Shown: positions 1 through 7,771, counted from the stretch's first letter. The stretch: DNA of 17,017 nt from JBEINZ01 sp040377825 (GCA_040377825.1 JBEINZ010000034.1:1-17017); one strand, 5' to 3'. Numbers and translations: made by a program. The notes: generated from the sequence alone by a model not told the origin.

Positions 1-412
1 ACTGGCAGGCAATCTCGCCGGCCTGAACGTTGTTGGTGGTCACGGTCGCGTCGGCGTCCGCTGCGGCGGTGTCGACCGCGACGACGGTGATGCCGGCGGC
101 CTGGGCCTTCTTGATGGCCGGGCCGATGGCCTTAGGGTCGCCCGGGTTGAGCAGGATCAGGTCAACGCCGGCGGCGATGAAGTTGTTGATCTGCTCGACC
201 TGCTTGTTGAGGTCATATTCGAAGCCGACCGTCGTGACCTTGACGTTCGGGTTGATCTTCTTGGCTTCGAATTCGGCGCCCTTGGACAGAGCAACGAAGA
301 ACGGATTGCCAAGCGAGCCGAGCGAGATACCGATCGACTTCAGTTCCTTGGCCGAAGCGGCCCCAGCGGTGAAGGCCAGCGCGACGCCGACCAGAAGTGC
401 TTTCTTCAACAT
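1..412 (-). CDS. Sugar ABC transporter periplasmic substrate-binding protein (RbsB-type), partial
   Basis: Only the first 137 codons are present; the gene runs off the left edge, so its C-terminal part is missing. It begins with a Sec signal peptide (MLKKALLVGVALA..., about 21 residues, probable cleavage after ASA). The mature start, KSIGISLGSLGNPFF, is typical of periplasmic-binding-protein fold type I (ribose/galactose/xylose family). The motifs QINNFIAAGVDLILLNPGD and GITVVAVDT match the first lobe of such proteins. The ATG at 412-410 is preceded by GGGAGGAAA (418-426), a strong ribosome binding site. It is the last visible gene of a regulator-ATPase-permease-binding protein operon, so it should capture the imported sugar in the periplasm. 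The ligand cannot be read from the sequence; ribose, xylose or a polyol are all possible. Confidence 0.9.
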   Translation of the reverse strand, partial: MLKKALLVGVALAFTAGAASAKELKSIGISLGSLGNPFFVALSKGAEFEAKKINPNVKVTTVGFEYDLNKQVEQINNFIAAGVDLILLNPGDPKAIGPAIKKAQAAGITVVAVDTAAADADATVTTNNVQAGEIACQ

Positions 413-449
413 GCGGATTTCCTCCCGAGCCTAAATGTTGCCCGAAGAC

Positions 450-470
450 GGCGGCTCTTTTTGTCCCGCC
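450..470 (-). other. Intercistronic hairpin before the binding-protein gene
   Basis: In the 117-bp gap between the permease and binding-protein genes, GGCGG (450-454) and CCGCC (466-470) form a perfect 5-bp stem with an 11-base loop. In the minus-strand transcript no U-tract follows, so it does not look like a terminator. Binding-protein cistrons are often made in excess and protected by such structures; that role here is inference from position. The short stem could also arise by chance in GC-rich DNA. Confidence 0.35.
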
Positions 471-529
471 CTCGGCATTCCCTACCGGCGCCCACAGGCT
501 CCGACAGATGGAAACGACTGGATCTCGCC

Positions 530-1534
530 TTACGTGCGCGCCGACCCCTTCATGCGGAAGCGGTCGAGCAGAACGGCGCCGATAATGACGAGGCCCTTGA
601 TGATGTATTGCCAAACGTCCGGAACGCCGAGCAGAACCAGACCGTTTGACAGCACCGCGATGATCAACGCGCCGATCAGCGTGCCCCAAATCGAACCGAT
701 GTCGCCAACGAAGGACGTTCCGCCGAGGATGACGGCCGCGATCGCATCGAGTTCGTAGGATTGTCCGAGCTGCAGACCGTTGGCGCCCCCGAGCCGCGAC
801 GTGACCATGATCGCGGCGATGCCGGCGCAAAGGCCCGAAGCGCCATAGGCGAAGAGCAACACGCGCGGAACATTGATCCCCGAAAGCCGCGCCGCGCTTT
901 CATTGCCGCCGACCGCGTAGATGTGCACGCCGAGCACCGTGCGCCGTAAGATGAACCACGACACGACGACGACGGCGAGCGCGATATAGACGATCCAAGG
1001 GAAGCCGTAGAACCGCTCCATGAGCGCCATATGCGGCGCTTCCATATTGAAGACCGTCTTGTCCTCGGCAAACAAACGGGCGATGCCGCGCACGGCCGTT
1101 AGCGAGCCGAGCGTCACAATGAACGGCGGCAATTTTAGATAGGCGATCAGCGCGCCATTGACGACGCCGAAGATCAGCCCCGTCACGATGCCGGCCGGTA
1201 TGGTGAGGAAGGCATAGCCGGGGATCAGCGACGTCGAAAGCGCCACCACCGCGGCAGCGGCTAGGATTGAGCCGACCGAAAGGTCGATGCCGGCGGTTAG
1301 AATGACGAAGGTCATGCCAGCCGCGATCACCGTATTGATCGACGCTTGCTCGGCCACGATCGCGAGGTTGTTCAAGGTCAGGAACTTGCCTTCGCCGACA
1401 ACCACGATCGTCAGCACGTGAAACAGGATCCCGAGCACGAGCAACACCGGCAGCATGCCGAGGGTTCGGATCAGCATCTGCATGCGCATCTTGCGCTGGG
1501 CTTCGCTTTCGACCGTTGTGGCCTGCGTACTCAT
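530..1534 (-). CDS. Sugar ABC transporter permease (RbsC-type)
   Basis: This 334-residue inner-membrane protein has the full length and hallmark motifs of the BPD_transp_2 (RbsC/XylH/AraH) permease family. Visible motifs are ILTAGIDLSVGSI near residue 80, PPFIVTLGSLTAVRGIARLF in the middle, YAVGGNESAARLSGINV, and ELDAIAAVILGGTSFVGDIG towards the end. Most of the chain is hydrophobic, consistent with about eight to ten membrane segments. It would form the channel, probably as a homodimer, through which the sugar delivered by the binding protein crosses. The ATG at 1534 has AGAGGGA 8 bases upstream (1543-1549). The gap to the ATPase gene upstream is only 31 bp, so the two are co-transcribed. 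Family is certain; substrate is not. Confidence 0.93.
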   Translation of the reverse strand: MSTQATTVESEAQRKMRMQMLIRTLGMLPVLLVLGILFHVLTIVVVGEGKFLTLNNLAIVAEQASINTVIAAGMTFVILTAGIDLSVGSILAAAAVVALSTSLIPGYAFLTIPAGIVTGLIFGVVNGALIAYLKLPPFIVTLGSLTAVRGIARLFAEDKTVFNMEAPHMALMERFYGFPWIVYIALAVVVVSWFILRRTVLGVHIYAVGGNESAARLSGINVPRVLLFAYGASGLCAGIAAIMVTSRLGGANGLQLGQSYELDAIAAVILGGTSFVGDIGSIWGTLIGALIIAVLSNGLVLLGVPDVWQYIIKGLVIIGAVLLDRFRMKGSART

Positions 1535-1565
1535 ATGGGACGTCCCTCTGTCTCAAACAGATCGA

Positions 1566-3107
1566 TCAGGCGGCGTTGTTTTGCAAACCGGCCGCGAGTG
1601 CGATGATAACTTCTTGACTGATGGCGACGCCCGAAGCGCCGCCAACCTCACCAACGATTTCCCCCTCGCGCATCACCACGACGCGATCGGCAATGCCGAC
1701 CACCTCGGGAAGTTCGGACGAAATGACGAGAATGGCGACGCCGGCCTTCGCCAAATCGTCGATAATCTTGTAGATCTCGGATTTAGCTCCAACGTCAACG
1801 CCGCGCGTCGGTTCGTCGAGGATCAGGACGCGCGGCTTCGTTTCAAGAAGGCGCGATAGAAGCACTTTTTGCTGATTTCCACCGGAGAGCGTGCCGACCT
1901 CGACCTGAGGCCCAGCGACCCGGATACCGAGTGCCTTAATGGCCGCGATCGCCCGGTCCTTGGCCCTTTTCAGATCAAGGACGGCTCCACCCTTGGCATC
2001 GTCACCGACCACCGAGAGGTTGATGTTATCGGAAACGGTCATATCGAGGAATAGCCCCTGACCCTTCCGGTCCTCGGTGAGGTAGGCGACGCCAGCGGCG
2101 ATGGCCGCCGCGGGGCGCGCCACGGAAATCGGATTGCCGAGCAGCGTCATCGTCCCGCGAGAGGGCCGTTCCGCGCCGAAAATGAGCCGCGCGAGTTCCG
2201 TGCGCCCGGAGCCGACGAGCCCGGCCAAGCCGAGTACCTCGCCTGCGTGCAGGTCGAAGCTCGCCTGCCGAACGCGAACACCATCGCCGAGGTCGCGGAC
2301 CGAGAGCACAACCTCTCCCCGGCTGGCCGCCTTGGCATCATGGTTCTTCTTGTAGAAGCCCGAAAGATCGCGTCCTACCATCATCTTGACGAGGGTCTCG
2401 GCGGATAGTTCTTGACGCGTCAAGGTGCCGACATAGGAGCCGTCGCGCAGCACCGTGCATCGGTCGGCAAGTTCGTAGACCTCGCTCATGCGATGGGAGA
2501 TGTAGATAATAGCGATCCCGTCGGCGCGAAGATTGCGGATAAGTGCGAAGAGCCGTTCGGTCTCGCGCGACGACAGCGCGGTCGTCGGTTCGTCCATCAC
2601 CAAGATGCGTGCGTTCTGATTGATCGCGCGGGCGATCTCCACAAGCTGCCATTCCGCGATCGACAGATCCGCCACGATCGTCTTCGGCCCGAAATACGCA
2701 CCGAGCCGGCGCAGGATCTCGTTGCACCCGGCCTCCATGGCGGCACGATCGACACGAATACCCTTCCTGATTTCGCGGCCCATGTAGATGTTTTCCGCAA
2801 CCGTTAGGTTGGGCGACAGCGAGAGCTCCTGGTAGATGACCGCGATCCCCGCCGATTTCGCCGACAAAGGGCCGTCGATCACCACGGGCTTGTTGTCGAT
2901 GAGGATTTCCGCGCCCGGATCCGGCGTATAGGCACCGGACAGGATCTTCATCAGCGTCGACTTTCCAGCGCCGTTTTCGCCCATCAGGGCATGGATCTCG
3001 TTCGGATAGATCGTCAACGAAACATCGGAGAGCGCGCGGACGCCCGGAAAGGTCTTGGAAATTCGCGCCATCTGGAGGATCGGCGCGGCTGCGGACGAAT
3101 CAGCCAT
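1566..3107 (-). CDS. Sugar ABC transporter ATP-binding protein, two NBDs in one chain (RbsA/MglA-type)
   Basis: This 513-residue cytoplasmic ATPase fuses two nucleotide-binding domains, as in RbsA, MglA and XylG. The first domain has an intact Walker A GENGAGKST (43-51), Walker B ILVMDEP with Glu173, and switch His205, but its signature reads LSIAEWQ (148-154) instead of LSGGQ. The second has an intact signature LSGGNQQ (407-413) and DEPTRGVD (431-438). Its Walker A is degenerate (GLVGSGRTE, 296-304, Arg where Lys is expected), and the switch-His region reads SSELPEV. This complementary pattern is typical of the family and implies one fully active composite ATP site. The ATG at 3107 follows GAGGAG (3115-3120). 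It lies 44 bp after the ROK regulator gene and 31 bp before the permease gene. Substrate not determinable. Confidence 0.94.
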   Translation of the reverse strand: MADSSAAAPILQMARISKTFPGVRALSDVSLTIYPNEIHALMGENGAGKSTLMKILSGAYTPDPGAEILIDNKPVVIDGPLSAKSAGIAVIYQELSLSPNLTVAENIYMGREIRKGIRVDRAAMEAGCNEILRRLGAYFGPKTIVADLSIAEWQLVEIARAINQNARILVMDEPTTALSSRETERLFALIRNLRADGIAIIYISHRMSEVYELADRCTVLRDGSYVGTLTRQELSAETLVKMMVGRDLSGFYKKNHDAKAASRGEVVLSVRDLGDGVRVRQASFDLHAGEVLGLAGLVGSGRTELARLIFGAERPSRGTMTLLGNPISVARPAAAIAAGVAYLTEDRKGQGLFLDMTVSDNINLSVVGDDAKGGAVLDLKRAKDRAIAAIKALGIRVAGPQVEVGTLSGGNQQKVLLSRLLETKPRVLILDEPTRGVDVGAKSEIYKIIDDLAKAGVAILVISSELPEVVGIADRVVVMREGEIVGEVGGASGVAISQEVIIALAAGLQNNAA

Positions 3108-3151
3108 GTATCGACTCCTCGGCGACCGGGCTGATCATGTTTGAATGATCT

Positions 3152-4492
3152 TTAACCGACCAGAATTTCATCAGAACGCCTCCGGTCGCGATTGGACAGC
3201 GAAAACTCAGGCCGATGTATCGCAAACTGTGACTGCGCCGCCGGCCAACCACTCTCCCCAGCAGGGACATCGCGGCGGCCGGTGGGAATACCGGAATGCG
3301 GGCTGAAGTTCAGGTGCAGCGGCAGGCTCGCCGCGCCGACCGCGCCGGCATCCTTGCCAAATGAACCGCGCAGGATCCGAGGCGGGTTTCTAGCCTCCGG
3401 AACGGAGTCGTCAAGGCGCCGTTGAAGCTGCCCGATTATCCGATCAAGGATCGTCCGATCGAGATCGGAATCGATCACCACCGACGCAACGTCAAGGACG
3501 GCAACGGAAGCGAGCACAGGGACGACCAACGCATCCGCGCAATCGTCCGTCCACTCTTCGACCGCCATACTATGTCGCGCGGCAACGGAGCTTAGATCCG
3601 CCAATCCTGAAAGCTCCGCGCCGCTCCAACGAAGGTGTCGCACCAACGCATTGATCGAAGCCCGTGAAATCAAAATGTCCCACACTTTTTCGGGCCGTGG
3701 GGCGGACGAAAGCGCAGACGGCTGAACTGGAATCATCGCGACGTCGCCAGCATTGCCGCTTACGCCCCTCAGATATTGCCCCGCCAGCACTACGCCGCCC
3801 CCTATTGCAGGCCCGATAAAGAGATAGAGGAAATCGTCCAGGGTCCGGCCATGCCCGTAGAACAGTTCCGCAACTGCAGCCGCAGTCCCGTCATTTTCGA
3901 CGATGACGAAATAACCAGTTGCCGTCACGAGTGCCGCGGCAATATCGAACGCGTCCCAGCGTCCGAGCGCCGACGCGGATATGCCTAGCTCACGCATCCA
4001 GCTCCCAAGATTGTAAGGAGCAGCAACACCAATTCCCACGACATGCGTCCGACGTTCAGGCTCGATTGTTGAAAGGACAGTTTCGACGTCGCGAGCAAGC
4101 AATGCGATCGTTTCCTCGGGCGACGGGAGATCCATGATGTGGCAACGTCGGGCGATCGGCCGGCCGGCGAAATCAACAAGCACCGTCTCAATCGCACCGC
4201 GATCGATGCGAATCCCAACCGCATAGGCGCCTTCCGGATCGAGCGTCAGCATCGTTGCGGGTTGACCACGACCGCCGCCGCGCTTTTTGCCTTGCTCGCG
4301 TACAAGCCCCGCACGCTCCAACTCGCGCACGATGACACCCGCCGCATTTGTCGTAAGCGCCGCTTGACGGGCAATGTCGGCCTTCGAAGCCGAGCCAAGG
4401 CGACGCAACGCCGATAGAATGACGCGCACATTGAACTGACGGATGGAAACTGAGTTCGAACCCTGGTGGGGCCCGCCCTGCTCGATCGGCAC
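3152..4492 (-). CDS. ROK-family transcriptional regulator
   Basis: This 446-residue protein has an N-terminal winged helix-turn-helix (about residues 20-85, with SKADIARQAALTTNAAGVIV as the probable HTH) followed by a ROK sugar-kinase-like domain. Visible ROK parts are AVGIRIDRGAIETVLVDFAG (91-110), IVENDGTAAAVAE (197-209) and GPAIGGGVVL (227-236). Unusually, the zinc-binding region lacks its His and Cys residues: where families show G-E-x-G-H and CxCGxxGC, this protein reads GNAGDVAMIPV and no Cys pair follows. After the normal end of the domain (NFSPHSGI, near 402) there is a tail of about 45 polar residues. The start is GTG at 4492, chosen because GGGAGG (4498-4503) sits 5 bases upstream. 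It is first in an operon with the ABC genes, so it most likely represses that transporter until the sugar binds. The sugar is unknown. Confidence 0.9.
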   Translation of the reverse strand: MPIEQGGPHQGSNSVSIRQFNVRVILSALRRLGSASKADIARQAALTTNAAGVIVRELERAGLVREQGKKRGGGRGQPATMLTLDPEGAYAVGIRIDRGAIETVLVDFAGRPIARRCHIMDLPSPEETIALLARDVETVLSTIEPERRTHVVGIGVAAPYNLGSWMRELGISASALGRWDAFDIAAALVTATGYFVIVENDGTAAAVAELFYGHGRTLDDFLYLFIGPAIGGGVVLAGQYLRGVSGNAGDVAMIPVQPSALSSAPRPEKVWDILISRASINALVRHLRWSGAELSGLADLSSVAARHSMAVEEWTDDCADALVVPVLASVAVLDVASVVIDSDLDRTILDRIIGQLQRRLDDSVPEARNPPRILRGSFGKDAGAVGAASLPLHLNFSPHSGIPTGRRDVPAGESGWPAAQSQFAIHRPEFSLSNRDRRRSDEILVG

Positions 4493-4497
4493 AGTAA

Positions 4498-4503
4498 CCT
4501 CCC
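4498..4503 (-). promoter_or_regulatory. Ribosome binding site deciding the GTG start of the ROK gene
   Basis: Reads GGGAGG on the minus strand, 5 bases upstream of the GTG at 4492-4490. It supports the non-ATG start over any internal methionine; the first internal Met, at residue 81, would remove the DNA-binding domain. Confidence 0.8.
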
Positions 4504-4522
4504 GACGAAAGCAACTGACTCG

Positions 4523-4539
4523 GGGTCCGGTTTGGACCC
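4523..4539. repeat. Short perfect inverted repeat in the ROK leader
   Basis: GGGTCC (4523-4528) and GGACCC (4534-4539) form a perfect 6-bp dyad with a 5-base loop. It lies in the untranslated leader, between the predicted transcription start and the GTG codon. It could be a leader hairpin or a secondary operator. There is no following T-run in either direction, so a terminator is unlikely. Confidence 0.4.
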
Positions 4540-4578
4540 GCTCGACCGTGACTATTGTCCTCGACGAGCGTCGCTCTC

Positions 4579-4604
4579 GATTAATTAACTCACGATTATA
4601 AATC
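4579..4604. promoter_or_regulatory. Candidate ROK operator overlapping the -10 box
   Basis: A 26-bp imperfect palindrome in AT-rich sequence, with outer arms GATTAATTAAC and GATTATAAATC around TCAC. Nine of the 13 base pairs are complementary. It contains the -10 hexamer and the expected transcription start, the classic place for repressor binding. The first gene of this transcript is a ROK regulator, so autoregulation is the natural guess. No experimental consensus for this protein was available to compare with. Confidence 0.45.
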
Positions 4605-4622
4605 AGGCTTTGTCGCTGTCAA
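4595..4622 (-). promoter_or_regulatory. Consensus sigma-70-type promoter of the ROK-ABC operon
   Basis: On the minus strand TTGACA (4622-4617) and TATAAT (4600-4595) are separated by 16 bp. Both hexamers match the housekeeping consensus exactly; the usual spacing is 17 bp, with 16 well tolerated. The site lies 40 bp past the xylB stop and about 100 bp before the GTG of the regulator, in the most AT-rich stretch of this part of the window. It gives the ROK-ATPase-permease-binding protein operon its own transcription start near 4588. Such a strong core fits a promoter held down by a repressor. Confidence 0.85.
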
Positions 4623-4632
4623 GGCTTGGATT

Positions 4633-4644
4633 TAACTAAAGTTA
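4633..4644. promoter_or_regulatory. Candidate upstream operator (12-bp palindrome)
   Basis: TAACTAAAGTTA is a dyad with perfect 5-bp arms (TAACT/AGTTA) and a 2-bp centre, about 10 bp upstream of the -35 box. The sequence TTAACTnAnG at 4632-4641 recurs at 4585-4594 within the candidate operator on the other side of the promoter, 47 bp away. Two related half-sites bracketing a promoter suggest cooperative or looped repressor binding. This is inference from sequence only. Confidence 0.4.
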
Positions 4645-4662
4645 TTGCATATAATCAGATAC

Positions 4663-6135
4663 TTATAGACGTCCAAACTCTGGCTTCAATGCTGCATAAA
4701 GCCGTCGGAACGCTTCCACTCGCGGCCGATATGCGTCCACCAGACGCGGCTCGGGCTCAACGACTCCGGTAATCGGCGGCGTAATCGCGACGGCCTCCGG
4801 CGGCTCACCAGTTTTTGCCATGCGCGCGAGCGCGGCCGCGCCAAATGCCGGCCCTTTTTCACCTCCAGCGAAACGGATGAGTGGGCGGTCGAGAACAGCA
4901 GCAATGATCCGCGCCCAAAGCACACTGCGCGAGCCACCGCCGATGATACCGATACCGTCGAACGAAGTATCCGCGACCGCCATGGCGTCTTTTGCGTCCG
5001 CGAAGATAAACGCTACGCCCTCCATTACAGCTTGTGCCATGGCTTCCGACGTTGTGTGTGAGGTAAGACCAAAGAAAACGCCTTTGGCGTAAGGATCGTT
5101 ATACGGCGTTCGCTCGCCAGTGAGGTAAGGCAGGAACAATAAATCGGACGGACCGGAGTATCGTGACTCCACGTCCATCGAGAGCGTGCGAATATCGCGA
5201 CCGAGAATTCCGGCCACCCAGGCAAAGGCGGATGCTCCGTTCAGCATGGCAGCCATCTGAAACCAACGACCCGGTAGCGCGTGGCAGAAGGCGTGAACCA
5301 TGCGCTCAGGGCGCGGTCGATACTGACGCGATGCTCGAAAAAGCTGCGCTGACGTTCCCAGCGAAAGAAACGTATCACCTTCGTCGATGGCCCCGATGCC
5401 CACACCGCCGGCTGGGCAATCGCCGGCGCCGCCTGCCACGATAACATCTGGACGCAGACCCCAGCGCTCGGCGACACTGAAACGCAGCAATCCGGAGACG
5501 TCGGAACCTTCTGTCAATAAAGGCAGCTTATCGAAAGGCAACCCGATCGCGTCCGCCGCGGCGCGCGACCAGCCGCGAGCGGCCTGATCGAACAGCCAAG
5601 TTCCCGCCGCATCGGACATTTCGCTGGCCCGCGTTCCCGTTAACCTGAGCCGCACATAGTCCTTAGGCGAAAGCACAACGTCGGTCGCCGCAAAGATGTC
5701 CGGCTCGTGACGAGCGCTCCAAAGCAGCTTGGGCGCGGTGAACCCCGGCATCGCGGGCACGCCCAGAACCTCCGCGAGATCAGGATGATTGCTCTGAAGC
5801 TCGGCGGCTTCGCGCTCCGCGCGGCCGTCGTTCCAAAGCATGACCGGGCGAAGCGGCTGATCATCACGGTCGAGCATGACGGCCCCATGCATCTGACCCG
5901 ACAGGCCGATGCCGGCCACCGTGCGCCATGACTCTGGCGCAGCACGTGCGATCATTCCTGTAACTGTCTCGACCGCAAGCCACCAATCGATGGCATCCTG
6001 CTCCATCCAGAACGGGCGCGGTTGCGAGGTCCACAGCGGTGTCTCGGCCTCCGCCAATATCGCCCGATCGGCACCGATTAAAACGGCTTTGACAGCCGAA
6101 GTTCCAATATCGATCCCGAGATACGTTTCCACCAT
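4663..6135 (-). CDS. xylB: Xylulokinase-type FGGY carbohydrate kinase
   Basis: The 490-residue protein is a full-length FGGY kinase that phosphorylates a sugar with ATP. The N-terminal phosphate-binding loop is GIDIGTSAVK (7-16). Xylulokinase-like motifs follow: GLSGQMHGAV (77-86), LWNDGRAE (100-107) and GFTAPKLLW (131-139). The catalytic Asp lies in GGAGDCPAGG (D239), and the C-terminal ATP-site motif is GIIGGGSRSVLWARII. These features point to D-xylulose or a close ketopentose, but FGGY specificity is hard to read from sequence. I chose ATG at 6135; an adjacent TTG at 6138 is in frame. No clear Shine-Dalgarno sequence precedes either, so translation may be modest. It lies 76 bp after glpK with no terminator between, so it could share glpK transcripts. 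Its product probably serves the sugar imported by the downstream ABC system. Confidence 0.85.
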   Translation of the reverse strand: MVETYLGIDIGTSAVKAVLIGADRAILAEAETPLWTSQPRPFWMEQDAIDWWLAVETVTGMIARAAPESWRTVAGIGLSGQMHGAVMLDRDDQPLRPVMLWNDGRAEREAAELQSNHPDLAEVLGVPAMPGFTAPKLLWSARHEPDIFAATDVVLSPKDYVRLRLTGTRASEMSDAAGTWLFDQAARGWSRAAADAIGLPFDKLPLLTEGSDVSGLLRFSVAERWGLRPDVIVAGGAGDCPAGGVGIGAIDEGDTFLSLGTSAQLFRASRQYRPRPERMVHAFCHALPGRWFQMAAMLNGASAFAWVAGILGRDIRTLSMDVESRYSGPSDLLFLPYLTGERTPYNDPYAKGVFFGLTSHTTSEAMAQAVMEGVAFIFADAKDAMAVADTSFDGIGIIGGGSRSVLWARIIAAVLDRPLIRFAGGEKGPAFGAAALARMAKTGEPPEAVAITPPITGVVEPEPRLVDAYRPRVEAFRRLYAALKPEFGRL

Positions 6136-6211
6136 CAACAGTCCAGATGAGAATACTCAGCGTGTTTATCCCGTTTTCGTGAAAGACTGCAACGGTCCAT
6201 TGAATAAACCT

Positions 6212-7714
6212 TCATCCGTGCCCGCGCTGGCTCAGGGAACGGCTAACGGCGTCTTTCCATCCGGCGTACTTCCGCTCCCGCGTGGTCTCGTCCATCGCCG
6301 GCTCAAATCGACGGTCCAGTGCCCAGCTTGCCGCAAAAACATCCGGCGCCGGACAAATGCCCGCCTGCATCCCCGCGAGATAGGCCGCCCCAAGCGCCGT
6401 CGTCTCCAGCACCTTTGGCCGGTCGACCGGAGCGTCGAGAATGTCCGAGAGGAACTGCATCGACCAATCCGAAGCCACCATGCCGCCGTCAACCCGCAGC
6501 ACCGTACGACCACCGGTGTCGGCCCAGTCACCGTGCATGGCCTCAACGAGATCACGTGTCTGATATCCGACGCTCTCTAGCGCCGCCTTGGCGAGTTCGC
6601 GCGGTGTCGTACCTCGGGTCAATCCAAAAAGCGCGCCTCGGCAGTCCGCATCCCAATACGGCGCGCCGAGGCCGACGAAAGCCGGCACCAGGATGACAGA
6701 TTGTTCGGGGTCGGCGGTCGCGGCCATGGCGCCCGTGTCGGCGGCCGAGCGGATCACTTGAAGTCCGTCGCGCAGCCATTGCACGGCGGCGCCGGCGATG
6801 AAGATCGCGCCTTCCAGCGCAAAGGTGCGCTTGCCGTTCAACTGATAGGCGACCGTGGTGAGCAAACGGTTCCTTGAGGCCACCGGCTTGTCGCCGGTGT
6901 TGAGTAGTGCGAAGCAGCCGGTCCCGTAGGTCGATTTCATCATGCCGGGCTGGAAACAGGCTTGCCCAACGGTTGCCGCTTGTTGGTCGCCCGCGATACC
7001 GGCAATCCGAACCGAACGATCGAGAACGTCAGAGAAAGTCATGCCAAAATCGGCGGCCGAGTCCTTCACTTCCGGTAGCATCGCCATCGGGACATTCAGG
7101 AGCCGACACAGATCCTCGTCCCACCGCCCCTCGACGATGTCGTAAAGCAGCGTGCGCGACGCATTCGTGGCGTCGGTGGCGTGGACGCGGCCGCCGGTCA
7201 GCCGCCAGAGCAGGAAGCTGTCAACCGTGCCGAAGGCGAGTTCGCCCGCCCCGGCGCGGGCGCGAGCGCCGGGCACCCTGTCAAGAATCCAAGCGACCTT
7301 CGTGCCGGAGAAATAGGGGTCGAGCAGGAGGCCGGTCTTGGCCGCCACCATCGGCTCATGCTCCTCCGCCTTCAATCTGGCGCAAATTTCGGAAGTGCGC
7401 CGATCCTGCCAGACAATCGCCTTGTGAATGGCGGCCCCGGTGGCGCGATCCCAGACAACGGTCGTCTCACGTTGGTTGGTGATGCCGATCGCCGCAACCT
7501 CGGCAGCCGAGGCGCCAGCCTTGGCGAGCACCGCCCGCATGGTCGACACGCTCGTGCGCCAGAGATCCTCGGGGTCGTGCTCGACCCAACCGGACGCCGG
7601 ATAGTGTTGCGGAAACTCCTCCTGGGCGACGGCCGCGACGGTTAGATCGGTCCGAAATAGAATTGAACGCGTCGACGTCGTTCCCTGATCAATAGCCAGG
7701 ATATAGTTCGCCAT
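6212..7714 (-). CDS. glpK: Glycerol kinase
   Basis: The 500-residue protein phosphorylates glycerol to sn-glycerol 3-phosphate with ATP in the cytoplasm, trapping the imported substrate. It keeps the glycerol-kinase signatures: AIDQGTTSTRS (7-17), GITNQRETTVVWDR (77-90), YFSGTKVAWILD (134-145), GTVDSFLLWRLTGG (162-175), TDATNASRTLL (180-190) and the catalytic Asp243 in GIAGDQQAA. The ATP site (STYGTGCFALLNTG and RVDGGM) is also present. The E. coli loop GGKGGTR, which binds the inhibitor fructose 1,6-bisphosphate, is absent; the aligned stretch reads SDVLDRSVRI. The ATG at 7714 has GAGGGGG (7720-7726) 5 bases upstream. A terminator separates it from glpV upstream, so glpK may depend on read-through or a weak promoter of its own in the short gap. 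No clear promoter is visible there. Confidence 0.97.
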   Translation of the reverse strand: MANYILAIDQGTTSTRSILFRTDLTVAAVAQEEFPQHYPASGWVEHDPEDLWRTSVSTMRAVLAKAGASAAEVAAIGITNQRETTVVWDRATGAAIHKAIVWQDRRTSEICARLKAEEHEPMVAAKTGLLLDPYFSGTKVAWILDRVPGARARAGAGELAFGTVDSFLLWRLTGGRVHATDATNASRTLLYDIVEGRWDEDLCRLLNVPMAMLPEVKDSAADFGMTFSDVLDRSVRIAGIAGDQQAATVGQACFQPGMMKSTYGTGCFALLNTGDKPVASRNRLLTTVAYQLNGKRTFALEGAIFIAGAAVQWLRDGLQVIRSAADTGAMAATADPEQSVILVPAFVGLGAPYWDADCRGALFGLTRGTTPRELAKAALESVGYQTRDLVEAMHGDWADTGGRTVLRVDGGMVASDWSMQFLSDILDAPVDRPKVLETTALGAAYLAGMQAGICPAPDVFAASWALDRRFEPAMDETTRERKYAGWKDAVSRSLSQRGHG

Positions 7715-7771
7715 AAGCGCCCCCTCGAGTATTCAGTTTTTGTCTCTACGATCCGAAATGATTTAGCAACG

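Noticed and set aside
6136..6211. Promoter for xylB in the glpK-xylB gap (TTGCAG...GATAAA)
   Set aside because: Only about half of each hexamer matches consensus; too weak to call.
5909..6580. 223-residue plus-strand open frame across the glpK-xylB junction
   Set aside because: Both flanks are antisense to clear kinases, there is no recognisable motif, and composition is that of a shadow frame.
6907..7482. 191-residue plus-strand open frame rich in Arg, Pro and Ser
   Set aside because: It lies wholly antisense to glpK, has low-complexity GC-driven composition and shows no domain; glpK is unambiguous.
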